A DNA stretch of 64,000 nucleotides from Moraxellaceae bacterium (GTDB lineage Bacteria; Pseudomonadota; Gammaproteobacteria; Pseudomonadales; Moraxellaceae), in assembly GCA_030680295.1 (NCBI GenBank), contig JAUXVU010000023.1, positions 434,001 through 498,000 on the forward strand, read 5' to 3'. Numbering within the stretch: the stretch's first letter is position 1; the number at the start of each line of letters is the position of its first letter. Below are positions 43,659 through 52,407 of this stretch, piece after piece. Position numbers and translations under genes: made by a program. The notes beneath the pieces are model-generated. The model was not told where the DNA came from. It was given only the letters and a program-made list of their open reading frames with translations, and ran no database searches.

Positions 43659-44390
43659 TTACGCTTTTTGTTCATAGAGTTCAGTTACATGCGTTTGTGT
43701 CAGAGCCGCTGGTATTGCATCGAACACAACCTTGCCATGAGCCAGACCGACGATTCGGTCAGCATAGCGTTTAGCGAGATCGACTTGATGTAGGCTGACT
43801 ACAGCGGTTATGCCGTCTTCTTTGCATATCTGGTGTAAGAGCGCCAAGACTTTGTTGGCGGTTGCTGGATCAAGGCTTGCCACAGGCTCGTCTGCCAAAA
43901 CAAGTGCCGGTCGCTGCGCTAATGCCCGAGCTATACCCACGCGTTGTTGCTGACCGCCACTTAACTCATCCACTCGTGAGAGTGCTTTGTGAAGTAGCCC
44001 AACGCGGTCAAGGCTGTGTAATCCAATAGATTGATCCTCCTTCGATAGAGGAAAAAGAGTACGAAGCGTCGAGTGATAACCTAGTCTACCCATTAGCACA
44101 TTTTGCAAAACAGAAAGTCGACCAATTAATTGATGCTGCTGGAATATCATGCCAGTACGCCGACGATGCTCTTGCAATATTTTTTTGTCCAACAATGAAC
44201 CTAACATTGTAATGTTTATATTGCCGCTAGTGGGTTTTTGCATCAGGTTAAGACAACGGAGCATTGTTGATTTGCCTGCACCAGAGGCACCGAGCAACAC
44301 TGAAAACTGTCCCTGTTGAAACGTGAGTGAAGTTGGATGCAACGCAATCATTTGTCCGTACTGGACGGTAATATTTTGAAGTTGAATCAT
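43659..44390 (-). CDS. ptxA: Phosphite/phosphonate ABC transporter ATPase PtxA
   Basis: A 243-residue PhnC-type ATPase: Walker A GASGAGKST, Q-loop MIFQQHQLIG, signature LSGGQQQRVGIARAL, Walker B LVLADEPVASLD and the switch His in VVSLHQVDLA. It is the first gene of ptxABCDE. Confidence 0.94.
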   Translation of the reverse strand: MIQLQNITVQYGQMIALHPTSLTFQQGQFSVLLGASGAGKSTMLRCLNLMQKPTSGNINITMLGSLLDKKILQEHRRRTGMIFQQHQLIGRLSVLQNVLMGRLGYHSTLRTLFPLSKEDQSIGLHSLDRVGLLHKALSRVDELSGGQQQRVGIARALAQRPALVLADEPVASLDPATANKVLALLHQICKEDGITAVVSLHQVDLAKRYADRIVGLAHGKVVFDAIPAALTQTHVTELYEQKA

Positions 44391-44411
44391 TGCTGCCAGA
44401 CCCTCGTTTTT

Positions 44412-44436
44412 GTAATCAATCTTTATTTTTGATTAC
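44412..44436 (-). promoter_or_regulatory. Dyad just upstream of ptxA, candidate operator
   Basis: A perfect inverted repeat GTAATCAA / TTGATTAC with a 9-base AT-rich spacer lies 22-46 bases before the ptxA start. It has LysR-type T-N11-A character and is the best visible candidate for PtxE binding, but the identity of the regulator site is inferred. Confidence 0.4.
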
Positions 44437-44769
44437 GAAATCAGATAATGAGGTGAGCATAACGACTCAATGTTACAGTTTTATTGCGAGCAATTAGCAA
44501 TCGCACTCAAACGCTTGGCTATAAGACTTCCAATTGGTATGCAGTGAGGCGCCGGTAATTGGCGGAGCTAGCTGGGAGGGGTTTAGCAGGATTTTAAGGC
44601 ACACCCTGGCGTCCGCTTCTGGCCGTTCTCTGTCGGTCACGGCCCCGAAGCGTGCTGGTCAAATCCGATGCAATCTGTGGTCAGGTCGAATGCAAACAGG
44701 TGGTCTAGTGAAGTGCAATTTCGCATCTGGCGGCTCGGAACAAAATTTACAGACCGTTTAATCTGTGGG
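44437..44769. other. Intergenic stretch between ptxA and the recombinase operon
   Basis: No supported gene. It contains the likely ptx promoter region and the right copy of the inverted repeat (44647-44697). Together with 44391-44436 it makes 379 bp of non-coding DNA. Confidence 0.5.
44647..44697 (+). repeat. Right copy of imperfect inverted repeat flanking ptx operon
   Basis: Matches the minus strand of 39717-39768 with two identical blocks of 14 and 20 bases. See the left copy. Confidence 0.75.
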
Positions 44770-45177
44770 TCACGTTTTATGGGAGGACAGGGCTACTATT
44801 TTAAGGTCACCGCTCCTTGCTTTTAGGGCTCGCAGTTCTGCCATCAGAACTTCATTAATCGAGGCGAGGTCAGCGGTTTTCAGGCGTAGCTCTTCGAGCT
44901 CTTGGCGGAGCAGTTTATTTTTCTCGCGTTCCGCTATGAGATCCTGATGCTTTACGTCGCGTTGGGCGCGACTAGAACGGCCCTGAGCTTCGCGGACTGC
45001 CTCGGCCACATTCGGGTAGTGGTTATGGATCAACGCTGTTGAGACTCCGGCCTCACGAGCTACTGCGGCAATAGTGACTTTGGACTCACCTGTATGGGCT
45101 CGGCCACGTTGAATACGAGCTAACGCAAGACGCAGATCTCGTTCACGACTGTCGGATGTCTTGCGTGTTGTTTTCAT
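44770..45177 (-). CDS. ginD: Small HTH/coiled-coil recombination protein, GinD/TnpC-like
   Basis: A 135-residue protein: residues 33-60 form a TetR-like HTH (KVTIAAVAREAGVSTALIHNHYP) and residues 75-120 a coiled coil (REKNKLLRQELEELRLKTADLASINEVLMAELRAL in two pieces). This is the layout of DUF6262/Tn554 TnpC-type proteins and of the fourth gene of GInt islands. ATGA overlap with ginC couples translation. Symbol is given by analogy. Confidence 0.75.
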   Translation of the reverse strand: MKTTRKTSDSRERDLRLALARIQRGRAHTGESKVTIAAVAREAGVSTALIHNHYPNVAEAVREAQGRSSRAQRDVKHQDLIAEREKNKLLRQELEELRLKTADLASINEVLMAELRALKARSGDLKIVALSSHKT

Positions 45178-47063
45178 TCGTCATCGATCTCCGGTTTAAA
45201 TTCAAGCTGTTTCAGTACATTCCGACAGCGATCCAAATCACGCAGAACGCGCTGGCGGCCACCTTCGCCGATGTCTTTACAATCCAACAATCCTTTTAGG
45301 TTATCGAAGAGTCCTTGGTAGACCCCAGCATGCTGGACACCAATCACAGAGCTGTCGCAGCCGCTACAGCGCGTTCTTTCCATTGTATTGCCGACGCAAC
45401 CGTCATCATCAGCAGTACACCAGGAGTGACCATTACTTCGGATCGAGGTGCTCTCGGCAATCGACTTAACCATCGAGGCATGGCTTTTGAAAATGGCGAG
45501 ATTTTTAGGATCTCGGTGCCATTGCTTGATTGATCTTCCGTAACCGCCCCCTAGAGGTGACTTACCCAACCAGCCGCTAACCACACCAGACTTGATGTCC
45601 TCGAGTTCGAACTGGATATCTTCAAAAAGCTCGATATCGAGATGCTGACCCCATTCCTGATCCATGGCGTAACCTAACGTCATATCCATCGACCAATGAG
45701 CGAAGTGTTCTCGGAGGTAGCGCAGGTCGCCGAATTTGCTATGCGCAGCGTAGTTGGCAAATTTTCGGCGGAATTGGTGGCTCGCGAGATTCCAACTAAG
45801 GCCACAACTCTTTGCGAAGGCTTTCAGACACTTGTTCCAGGACGAGCCCGAGAGAGTTCTGACTAGGTTGTTTTTCGTGGAAGTTACGCCCAGAAAGAGC
45901 GCGTGCCTATGCTTTTGCGCTTCGGTGATTTGCGGGTCAGCCGGATTGACGATGCATCGCCTAGCGATTTCGTCAGCAATCATCGCCTGGTAGGGAGCTG
46001 CCCAACGCTCCATTAGCCGCACCGCAAATACTGTGCTTTCAGGAATCATCCAATCATGGAGGCCCGCGTCGGTTTTTTCCGACGTTGAGCGAAGCCAATG
46101 GTAGACGGTGCCTTCATCGTCTTCAGTGCTGTGGTGAGCTCCGGCCATAACGTTCGCTAACTCATGGTTTCGGCAGCCGGAAGTGCTAGCTATGACAATG
46201 TAAGATGCAGTTCTGAGACTCTGGATCGCTTGGTTAAACTCCCCAAGCCCTTCGCCCCAGCCAAGAGCAACGAGTCGACGAGTTTTCGCCTCTTGAATGC
46301 TTCTGGTTACTTGCCCATGTCGCTCCGCAGAGACGCGCTCTAGATCATCGTAGATGTCGAGCAAGGCATTACCACGCCGAACCTGTTCATGGGCCTTCTC
46401 GAATAGAGCGCAAAATACATTGTCGGGCAATAATGGGGTCTTGCCGGCCTCTTCGCTCCGCGAACGGCCCCCCGACATTGCGCGCGCCGACGTATCAGGC
46501 CAAGGGTTTTTAGGTATTGGGTCGTGGGTGTATTGGCTCAGCTCATAGAGGGACTCCACAGCCATAAAGCGCCGTTCAAGCGCACTGGCTGATAAGGGCT
46601 TTCCCTTGCTTCGCCGTGTTTGACGGATAGCCCGGCACTCAGAGACATAATTTGCACAGATCATTGGTGTTATCGCACCGAAGTGATCGATCTTGAACGT
46701 GCTTATGTGCCGCAAAAACGGCAGACTGTTTTCAAAAACGTTGCGCACTGTACTCGCCGATGGGCGTTTTTGTCCGGCACGGCCCCGGCGTAGATACCGA
46801 TACATGACGGACTTCATCACAAGAACAAATTCAATGGGGACGCGACCGAAGTCGATCTCCCGTACACCGTCTGGCACGTTGCTAGTGAATCCCTCTAACC
46901 GCCAAGTCATGTCACGGTATCGACTGAGGATGACCCAATCGCTTCCTACCCGGATGGCGCTAATGATGAGTGCTTCACGTTCGTTCACAGAGAGTTCGCG
47001 AGCATCCCCTGGCTGCAGTCCCAACTCGCCCCACTGCGGCGCGTCAGCAATATGCGCACTCAC
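45174..47063 (-). CDS. ginC: Large tyrosine recombinase, GinC-like
   Basis: A 629-residue protein with GTG start. The catalytic core is in the C-terminal half: Arg in STSGCRNHELANVM, HxxR in ASHQFRRKFANYAAH, a His in REHFAHWSMDMTLGYAMDQ with a Tyr. A cysteine-rich patch near the C-terminus (WCTADDDGCVGNTMERTRC) could bind metal. Overlaps ginB by GTGA. Size matches Tn554 TnpB-like and GInt recombinases. Confidence 0.82.
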   Translation of the reverse strand: MSAHIADAPQWGELGLQPGDARELSVNEREALIISAIRVGSDWVILSRYRDMTWRLEGFTSNVPDGVREIDFGRVPIEFVLVMKSVMYRYLRRGRAGQKRPSASTVRNVFENSLPFLRHISTFKIDHFGAITPMICANYVSECRAIRQTRRSKGKPLSASALERRFMAVESLYELSQYTHDPIPKNPWPDTSARAMSGGRSRSEEAGKTPLLPDNVFCALFEKAHEQVRRGNALLDIYDDLERVSAERHGQVTRSIQEAKTRRLVALGWGEGLGEFNQAIQSLRTASYIVIASTSGCRNHELANVMAGAHHSTEDDEGTVYHWLRSTSEKTDAGLHDWMIPESTVFAVRLMERWAAPYQAMIADEIARRCIVNPADPQITEAQKHRHALFLGVTSTKNNLVRTLSGSSWNKCLKAFAKSCGLSWNLASHQFRRKFANYAAHSKFGDLRYLREHFAHWSMDMTLGYAMDQEWGQHLDIELFEDIQFELEDIKSGVVSGWLGKSPLGGGYGRSIKQWHRDPKNLAIFKSHASMVKSIAESTSIRSNGHSWCTADDDGCVGNTMERTRCSGCDSSVIGVQHAGVYQGLFDNLKGLLDCKDIGEGGRQRVLRDLDRCRNVLKQLEFKPEIDDE

Positions 47064-48736
47064 GAAAAAATCTCAAGGCTATCTAGGACATCCACTGACC
47101 AGAAGGGATGCGGACTTAGGCGAGCTTGTTCGCGGGCTGCCTCGACAGCTTCTGGTTTAAAGGCTCCTCGCCGCAGGCCTTCGGCGATAATATAGTCGTC
47201 TATCAATCTGGGAATGTGGGCGTATTGCTGACTCCAACGCCGTTTCCCCATCCGTACACGCTCCGCAAATACTCGGAAATAGAAACTGAATAGTCGGTGC
47301 AAATCCTCGCCAGTAATCGCGTAGTGCTTGCAACGTAGGCAGTTGAGAAATGAGAAGCACGCGATACCTTGGCGTTTTGGCGCGTACTGACCATTTACTG
47401 GGTCTTCGCACTGTCCCATGGGAGTTTTTTGGTATGTTGCGCCTATAGTCCGGCTGAGTAATTCCTGCACTAAGATCTCTCCCATGAAGCGCCAGTTGCG
47501 CCTTGCTTCAGTGCTCGGTGCTAGATAATTTCTGTCGACCACCTGAGGCGTATTTCCGAGCGCGATTGACGTCGTCGTCAAATCGCCATCTAGCAATTCA
47601 AATACTCGATTGGCAAACGTTTTGCGCAGGCGTGAGATATTGATGCGAAGCGGCTTACCATCTGTGTCAATAAGCTTGTAGTCGGTTACCAGTTTTCTGG
47701 TCGCTACCTTCAGCGCCCCGTCTGTCAATTCAATAATGCTGCCAAGCCCTGGCCCTCGCTGTACGCGGTAGAGCCATACAAGATCTTTGATGCTGTCAGG
47801 CGCTTCTGGCCGTAGTGATTCACTAAGGGTCAGGACTCGGCGGATCAGGCGCTCAATATTGGTTCTGATGGTCGGTGTAGATTCAAGGAGGCGTTCGTCA
47901 GCGCTTTCTGCTCGTAGAGCAACCTTGTTTGTGGTGTGTCCACGGCGCTTCCACAACACCAAAAATACACTGCCGTCTTTGGGATGCGCCCGCAAGCAGT
48001 CGCGCCCCATCTCTAGAAGAGGGGTGGAGTTGCGCCCTGTATGCAGTGCGATGGTCAACAGTACGTAGGCCAAAAGCTCACCACTTAGTACAGCGTCATC
48101 TTTCCATATCGGTGCAACTGCTTGCTTCAATGCTGAAGCAAGCGCCTGCCGTTGGCGCTTGGGCAGTGACGTTTCCCCTTTGCTTCTACCACTACTTGGG
48201 AAGGGATTTCTTGGGAAGGTTGCGTCGTCCCCTGAGGTGATCAGAGAAATTATCCCTCTGCTACCTAGCGCGTTCAGGACGGATTTCGCAGACGTGTAGT
48301 GACTTCGCTGACTGAGGGTAGCGATGCCAAGGCCCGCGAGGTGCCCGAGAAAATCGTCGACTAAGGAGCGATTAATGTCTCCAAGCACTAGCTCACGCTC
48401 AAGCGCATTGGCTCGCAGAGTCATAAAATTGAGAAAGTGACGTAGGCCACCTTTACAGATGCTCGCTACGGTACTCGGCTCGATTTCGTTGTCTTGCTTG
48501 GCGAGATATCGCTCAATCTGTCGCTGGCAGGCATAGGTGATTGAATCGATACCAACCCCGTACCACGACGCGAAATCGTAGTTTCTAGAGCCGGTAGGGT
48601 TCCTCCCAAAATCGACATTCGTAGTTGTAGGTGGAAGCGCTTCAGGAAGTACGAAAACGGCACCCACTGAGTCACGACTATGTTCCACCTGGGGCACGCT
48701 AAGGTCGGTCTTAACAAAGATCTTTCGCTTACCCAT
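47060..48736 (-). CDS. ginB: Large tyrosine-recombinase-like protein, GinB-like
   Basis: A 558-residue protein with the integrase-like core LTIALHTGRNSTPLLEMGRDCL (Arg), ISRLRKTFANRVF in place of HxxR, and IALGNTPQVVDRNYL with the Tyr. Two of the usual histidine positions (HxxR and the LGH) read Arg and Asn, so it may act as a structural partner of the other two enzymes. TAATG overlap with ginA. Confidence 0.78.
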   Translation of the reverse strand: MGKRKIFVKTDLSVPQVEHSRDSVGAVFVLPEALPPTTTNVDFGRNPTGSRNYDFASWYGVGIDSITYACQRQIERYLAKQDNEIEPSTVASICKGGLRHFLNFMTLRANALERELVLGDINRSLVDDFLGHLAGLGIATLSQRSHYTSAKSVLNALGSRGIISLITSGDDATFPRNPFPSSGRSKGETSLPKRQRQALASALKQAVAPIWKDDAVLSGELLAYVLLTIALHTGRNSTPLLEMGRDCLRAHPKDGSVFLVLWKRRGHTTNKVALRAESADERLLESTPTIRTNIERLIRRVLTLSESLRPEAPDSIKDLVWLYRVQRGPGLGSIIELTDGALKVATRKLVTDYKLIDTDGKPLRINISRLRKTFANRVFELLDGDLTTTSIALGNTPQVVDRNYLAPSTEARRNWRFMGEILVQELLSRTIGATYQKTPMGQCEDPVNGQYAPKRQGIACFSFLNCLRCKHYAITGEDLHRLFSFYFRVFAERVRMGKRRWSQQYAHIPRLIDDYIIAEGLRRGAFKPEAVEAAREQARLSPHPFWSVDVLDSLEIFS

Positions 48737-50094
48737 TAAACTGCGTCCATGCCATCTGCAAGCTCGTCATCGTAAGCCAGTACCGCGTTGTCAGCGAGTT
48801 CATTGATCAGGTGCAGGTATATCATCGTCGTTTGGATGGAGCTGTGACCGAGTTGCCGCTGCAAGAACACGAGCGGCTCCACCTCTCGGCCATTGCGCTG
48901 AAGAGCGACCAGCGTATGAGTTGCATAGGTGTGGCGAAGCATGTGCGGATGTACTCTGAGGTTCGCTCGTTTTCCAATGTCACGGACAATGCGCTCAATG
49001 CGCTTTCCATCATCGGCGTAGGGCTCACCAAGCTGATTCAAAAACAATGGTTTGTGCTGGTTCTGGGTCAGCGAAGCCCGCTCACCACGAACTTGCACTG
49101 CGTATCGATGGAGCTCCATGAGGAAACGCCGACTGATGTAAATCTCACGCGGCTTGCTCCCCTTGGTGCGCATACCGCTACCATCTTGCGGATCGAGATG
49201 AATCCTAATGTTTCGCTCAGATTTGCCGGCCTTGTCGGGATCGAAGACATAGGACAAGGGAAAAGATGCGATTTCTTCCCGCCTCAGCCCAGTATGAAGA
49301 CCCAGGCGGATCATCATTCGGTGATGCGGATTCTCTGCTTCTGCCAGCAGCGCCTTAATTTCGTTCATGCTGAGAAATTTGGGCAGCACTCGGTGCTTCA
49401 CGGGCATGATGTCGTTCACCAGTGCTTTTCCACCATTGGCAGAAACGTGAGCCAGAAAACCTGACTCGCCATTTATTTTCCGCTCCTCAAGTCCGAACGG
49501 CAGCTTGCTCACCCATCCCTGGCGCTGAGCAAACTCGTAGAACTTGCACACATAATGGAGCTTTTGGCGGGTGGTAGAACTTGCCAACTGACACTCTACC
49601 AAGCAGTAATCCCGGTAGCCCACGACTATGCTCTTGGCCTCACCTCGATCTACATCCTGCCAGTTGAGTTCGTGCGCCTGGAGGAAGCTGAAATAGTCGT
49701 ATAAAGCACGCCCCGTGCTTGGCCAAGACTTCTTAGATCCTATGGCTCCTCGGAGGAGATAGTGGCGCATAAACTCGTTCGCGTGCACACAACTAGCCAT
49801 GGTGTCCCACAGCAAGATCGGGAATCCAGGGTATGGACGACCTCCTATCACCAAGGACTCAGTGGCCCGAAGCAACTCCATCTCTTTCCTCCAACAGGGC
49901 TTAAACAAAGCGATTTCTAATATGTTGGCAGGATGATACTTTTTTCCTAACTCTTCGCAAGCCCCAGAACAACAACTTCTACGCGACCTGCGAGAAGGAT
50001 TTTTAATCCCGCGCTTACTCACACACCACTCGTTGTGCTGTCGAATAACAATAGCTGCATTGTCGCGCTGTCGAACAGCATCCAAAACTTCCAC
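48736..50094 (-). CDS. ginA: Tyrosine recombinase, GinA-like
   Basis: A 452-residue XerC-like recombinase. A core-binding domain (about 125-220) is followed by the catalytic residues Arg in HTGLRREEIASF, HxxR in HPHMLRHTYATH, His in RQLGHSSIQTT and Tyr in IYLHL. The frame opens at a GTG (50094); about 70 N-terminal residues are unlike usual Xer proteins, so the start could be later, for example at 49882. First gene of the four-gene coupled operon. Confidence 0.85.
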   Translation of the reverse strand: MEVLDAVRQRDNAAIVIRQHNEWCVSKRGIKNPSRRSRRSCCSGACEELGKKYHPANILEIALFKPCWRKEMELLRATESLVIGGRPYPGFPILLWDTMASCVHANEFMRHYLLRGAIGSKKSWPSTGRALYDYFSFLQAHELNWQDVDRGEAKSIVVGYRDYCLVECQLASSTTRQKLHYVCKFYEFAQRQGWVSKLPFGLEERKINGESGFLAHVSANGGKALVNDIMPVKHRVLPKFLSMNEIKALLAEAENPHHRMMIRLGLHTGLRREEIASFPLSYVFDPDKAGKSERNIRIHLDPQDGSGMRTKGSKPREIYISRRFLMELHRYAVQVRGERASLTQNQHKPLFLNQLGEPYADDGKRIERIVRDIGKRANLRVHPHMLRHTYATHTLVALQRNGREVEPLVFLQRQLGHSSIQTTMIYLHLINELADNAVLAYDDELADGMDAV

Positions 50095-50601
50095 TTGTCA
50101 GCACCAATAATTGCCACTTTTGCTGGCCTCTGTGACTGGCTTCCTCGATGCTTGAAACGGTATGTAGACCCGTAATGCTATGATTATCTTGGCACGACAA
50201 GGCACTTGAAGCGCCATTCCAGTTGAAAACCGTAGGGCGCTGTTTCAACCCCTAATCTGGATAGATTTTCAGGCTGTTTGACACGTCGAGAAGGCTTCGT
50301 AGTGTGCTCAGGGTCGGCTCCAGCAATCAGCGTCCAGCATCTTTTTACAGGACGGAATCAAGATGCTCACTGGCATGGCGAAGTTGACTGAGACACTCAA
50401 ATAAGTCCATGTGCATGCGGATGAAAACCGTTCTGGGAGACGTTCTTGGTTCTGGCATCGACCTGAAAGCCTTTCCAGACAACGATCTAAAGGCTAGTTA
50501 TTGCCACAATTTTGCCACAGTTGCATCGCAAATTAGTGCCTTTCACTGCACTCCATCGCCTCACACTGCCTTGGCTAATTTATTGTTTTTTAAGTAAAAA
50601 A
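50095..50601. other. Non-coding right end of the island
   Basis: About 500 bp between ginA and tRNA-Thr with no supported gene. It holds the CCAATAATT motif at 50104-50112, the right arm-like repeat at 50501-50523 and an AT-rich run next to the att repeat. Confidence 0.55.
50501..50523 (+). repeat. Right integrase arm-site-like tandem motif
   Basis: Tandem TTGCCACAA/TTGCCACAG in the same orientation and with the same spacing as at 33961-33983, differing at one base. Confidence 0.65.
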
Positions 50602-50651
50602 GTGGTGCCGGAGATAGGAGTCGAACCTACGACCTTCGCATTACGAATGCG
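50602..50651 (-). repeat. Right att repeat inside tRNA-Thr
   Basis: Identical over 50 bp to 33864-33913; it covers the anticodon stem-loop through the CCA end of the intact tRNA-Thr, so the element restores the gene on integration. Confidence 0.95.
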
Positions 50652-50678
50652 CTGCTCTACCAACTGAGCTACACCGGC
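50603..50678 (-). tRNA. tRNA-Thr (anticodon CGT), integration target
   Basis: A 76-base tRNA: acceptor GCCGGTG / CTCCGGC with encoded ACCA, D-arm GCTCAGTTGGTAGAGC, anticodon loop TTCGTAA (CGT, reading ACG) and T-loop GGTTCGACTCC. Position 6-67 is a T-T mismatch in the acceptor stem. The 3' 49 bases belong to the att repeat. Confidence 0.96.
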
Positions 50679-50690
50679 GAATGAAAGGCA

Positions 50691-50719
50691 ATATTAACGA
50701 GCCAAATTAGCACTGACAA
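50691..50719 (-). promoter_or_regulatory. Promoter of tRNA-Thr
   Basis: Minus-strand TTGTCA (50719-50714), 17-base spacer and TAATAT (50696-50691), ending 12 bases before the tRNA 5' end. Confidence 0.6.
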
Positions 50720-50797
50720 TATTGTGCCGCGGACATTGGCAAAATCAAAAAAGGCTGACTAAAACAAGCATGACAGCAACGGCAGGAGGCCATGGTC

Positions 50798-51262
50798 ATG
50801 CGTATTTATTTCAGCCATCAAGCAGGTTTTAGTTTAATTGAACTGATGATCGTCATCGCCATTATTGCCGTCTTATCGGCAGTGGCCGTGCCGCAATATC
50901 AGGACTATATGACGCGCGCTAAATGGACCGTTAACTTAACCGAAGTCGAACAAGTCAAACTAGCGGTTACCGATTGCTTGTATGCCGAAGGTGGTCAGGT
51001 AACCGCCTGTGACACCTCAGAAAAACTAGGCTTTGGTAATACGCTAACGGCACCCAGCCATGCCAGCAGTATCAATATTAGCAGCAACGCCAACAGCATT
51101 GCCTTAGCTGTTATTGGCAATCCTTCTGCCGCAGACTGCCGTATTGATATAACCGCTAATGTCGCCAGTGGTGCGGTTACTTGGTCCGCGGCGAATGTTG
51201 CCAATAACGGCAATACCTGTACTCGCCGCAAAACGGGTGTGACTGTGGTTGCGGCCAACTAA
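50798..51262 (+). CDS. pilA: Type IV pilin (PilA-like)
   Basis: The 154-residue prepilin starts MRIYFSHQAGFSLIELMIVIAII: a short leader, PilD cleavage G^FSLIE and the conserved Glu5, then the hydrophobic alpha1 helix. A C-terminal cysteine pair (CRID ... CTRR) could form the D-loop disulfide. AGGAGG is 8 bases before 50798, which favours this ATG over the one at 50792. It heads a pil gene cluster; in Pseudomonas pilA also lies beside a tRNA-Thr gene. Confidence 0.92.
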   Translation: MRIYFSHQAGFSLIELMIVIAIIAVLSAVAVPQYQDYMTRAKWTVNLTEVEQVKLAVTDCLYAEGGQVTACDTSEKLGFGNTLTAPSHASSINISSNANSIALAVIGNPSAADCRIDITANVASGAVTWSAANVANNGNTCTRRKTGVTVVAAN

Positions 51263-51264
51263 TC

Positions 51265-52407
51265 ATGGCCACTGCCCTGCCTAACAAACTACCCAATAAC
51301 GACCAAGAGTTAATTCCGTGGGTAACCAAGCTGATTGTGCAGGCACATGCACAACAGGCCTCAGACCTGCATATTGACCCACAGGCCAATGGTGCACAGA
51401 TTCGACTTCGCATTGATGGCCTACTGCAAGACTGGCAGTTCCTACCAACACTTTGGTACACCCGGCTGGTGTCGCGCATCAAAGTATTGGCGCAGATGGA
51501 TTTAGCAGAACGTCGCCTGCCCCAAGATGGGCGCTTACTCGATAGCAACATCGGTCCCGGACATATACGCGTCGCCAGCCTGCCCACGCTGTTTGGCGAA
51601 AAGCTCTGCTTGCGCTTTAGTGATCCTGGCCATAGCCCCAGCCTGGCGCAACTCAACATGCCATTAGCCACTCGGCAGGCGTTAGAGCATGCACTCTCGC
51701 TGCCTCAGGGCTTGATTTTAATTACCGGCCCTACCGGCTCTGGCAAAACCACCACCTTATATGCCTGCCTAGAAAGGCTTAACCAACGCAATCGTCATAT
51801 CGCAACCGTTGAAGACCCCATTGAGCGCGTCATGCCAGGCATTGTGCAAACCAATGTACAGCCCCGCATAGGCTTGGACTTTCCAGTGATTTTACGAGCG
51901 CTGTTACGACAAGATCCAGACGTATTAATGGTGGGTGAAATTCGTGATGGCGAAACCGCCGCGATGGCCGTGCAAGCAGCAGAAACCGGACATATTGTGT
52001 TATCCACATTACACACCAGCTCAGCGCTTGATGCACTCAATCGCCTACGTCATTTAGGCATAGCTGACTACTTAATTGTCGACACCGTCAGTTTTGTTTT
52101 AGCCCAACGTTTGGTTCGCAAATGTAATGGACCCGATAGTTATGACGGTCGTATTGGACTATATGAGCACATCACTAAAAGTCACGAATTAGCCCGCGCA
52201 TGGATGGCAGGGACTGATCGCGAACAACTGGAAAATATTGCCCTTCGTGCGGGCTGGCCAACACTCAACAGTAGCGCACAAGAAGCATTAGCTGAGGGAC
52301 TAACCAATGCGCATGAATTGGCGAGGGTACTGGGATACAACCCCCAACACACAACAACGTTGCGAGTGGCTGAAACGACTAAGCCTATTACTCCAGGCCG
52401 GCATTGA
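51265..52407 (+). CDS. Short PilB/GspE-type assembly ATPase
   Basis: The 380-residue protein has N2-domain segments (ASDLHIDPQANGAQIRLRIDG), Walker A GPTGSGKTT, Asp box TVEDPIER, Walker B DPDVLMVGEIRDGETA and the His box GHIVLSTLHT. PilB is normally about 570 residues; the N-terminal MshEN domain is missing, and the usual CxxC...CxxC zinc loop is reduced to VRKCNGPDSYDGRIGLYE. It starts 2 bp after pilA. It powers pilus or pseudopilus extension if active. Confidence 0.85.
   Translation: MATALPNKLPNNDQELIPWVTKLIVQAHAQQASDLHIDPQANGAQIRLRIDGLLQDWQFLPTLWYTRLVSRIKVLAQMDLAERRLPQDGRLLDSNIGPGHIRVASLPTLFGEKLCLRFSDPGHSPSLAQLNMPLATRQALEHALSLPQGLILITGPTGSGKTTTLYACLERLNQRNRHIATVEDPIERVMPGIVQTNVQPRIGLDFPVILRALLRQDPDVLMVGEIRDGETAAMAVQAAETGHIVLSTLHTSSALDALNRLRHLGIADYLIVDTVSFVLAQRLVRKCNGPDSYDGRIGLYEHITKSHELARAWMAGTDREQLENIALRAGWPTLNSSAQEALAEGLTNAHELARVLGYNPQHTTTLRVAETTKPITPGRH

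Noticed and set aside
44401..44520. Pho box upstream of ptxA
   Set aside because: TGTTACAG-like fragments occur but not as the required tandem 7-mers at 11-bp spacing.
45174..50094. Recombinase-in-trio (RIT) element
   Set aside because: RIT elements have three similar-sized recombinases of ordinary length and no small fourth HTH gene; the larger, unequal sizes and coupled fourth gene fit GInt better.
50104..50200. Continuation of umuC after the presumed GInt end
   Set aside because: A loose resemblance to the codons for YASCE can be forced, but it needs gaps and the frame soon closes.
50409..50597. Open frame of 62 codons at the right end of the island
   Set aside because: It overlaps the arm-like repeat and AT-rich end, has no recognizable domain and no ribosome site.
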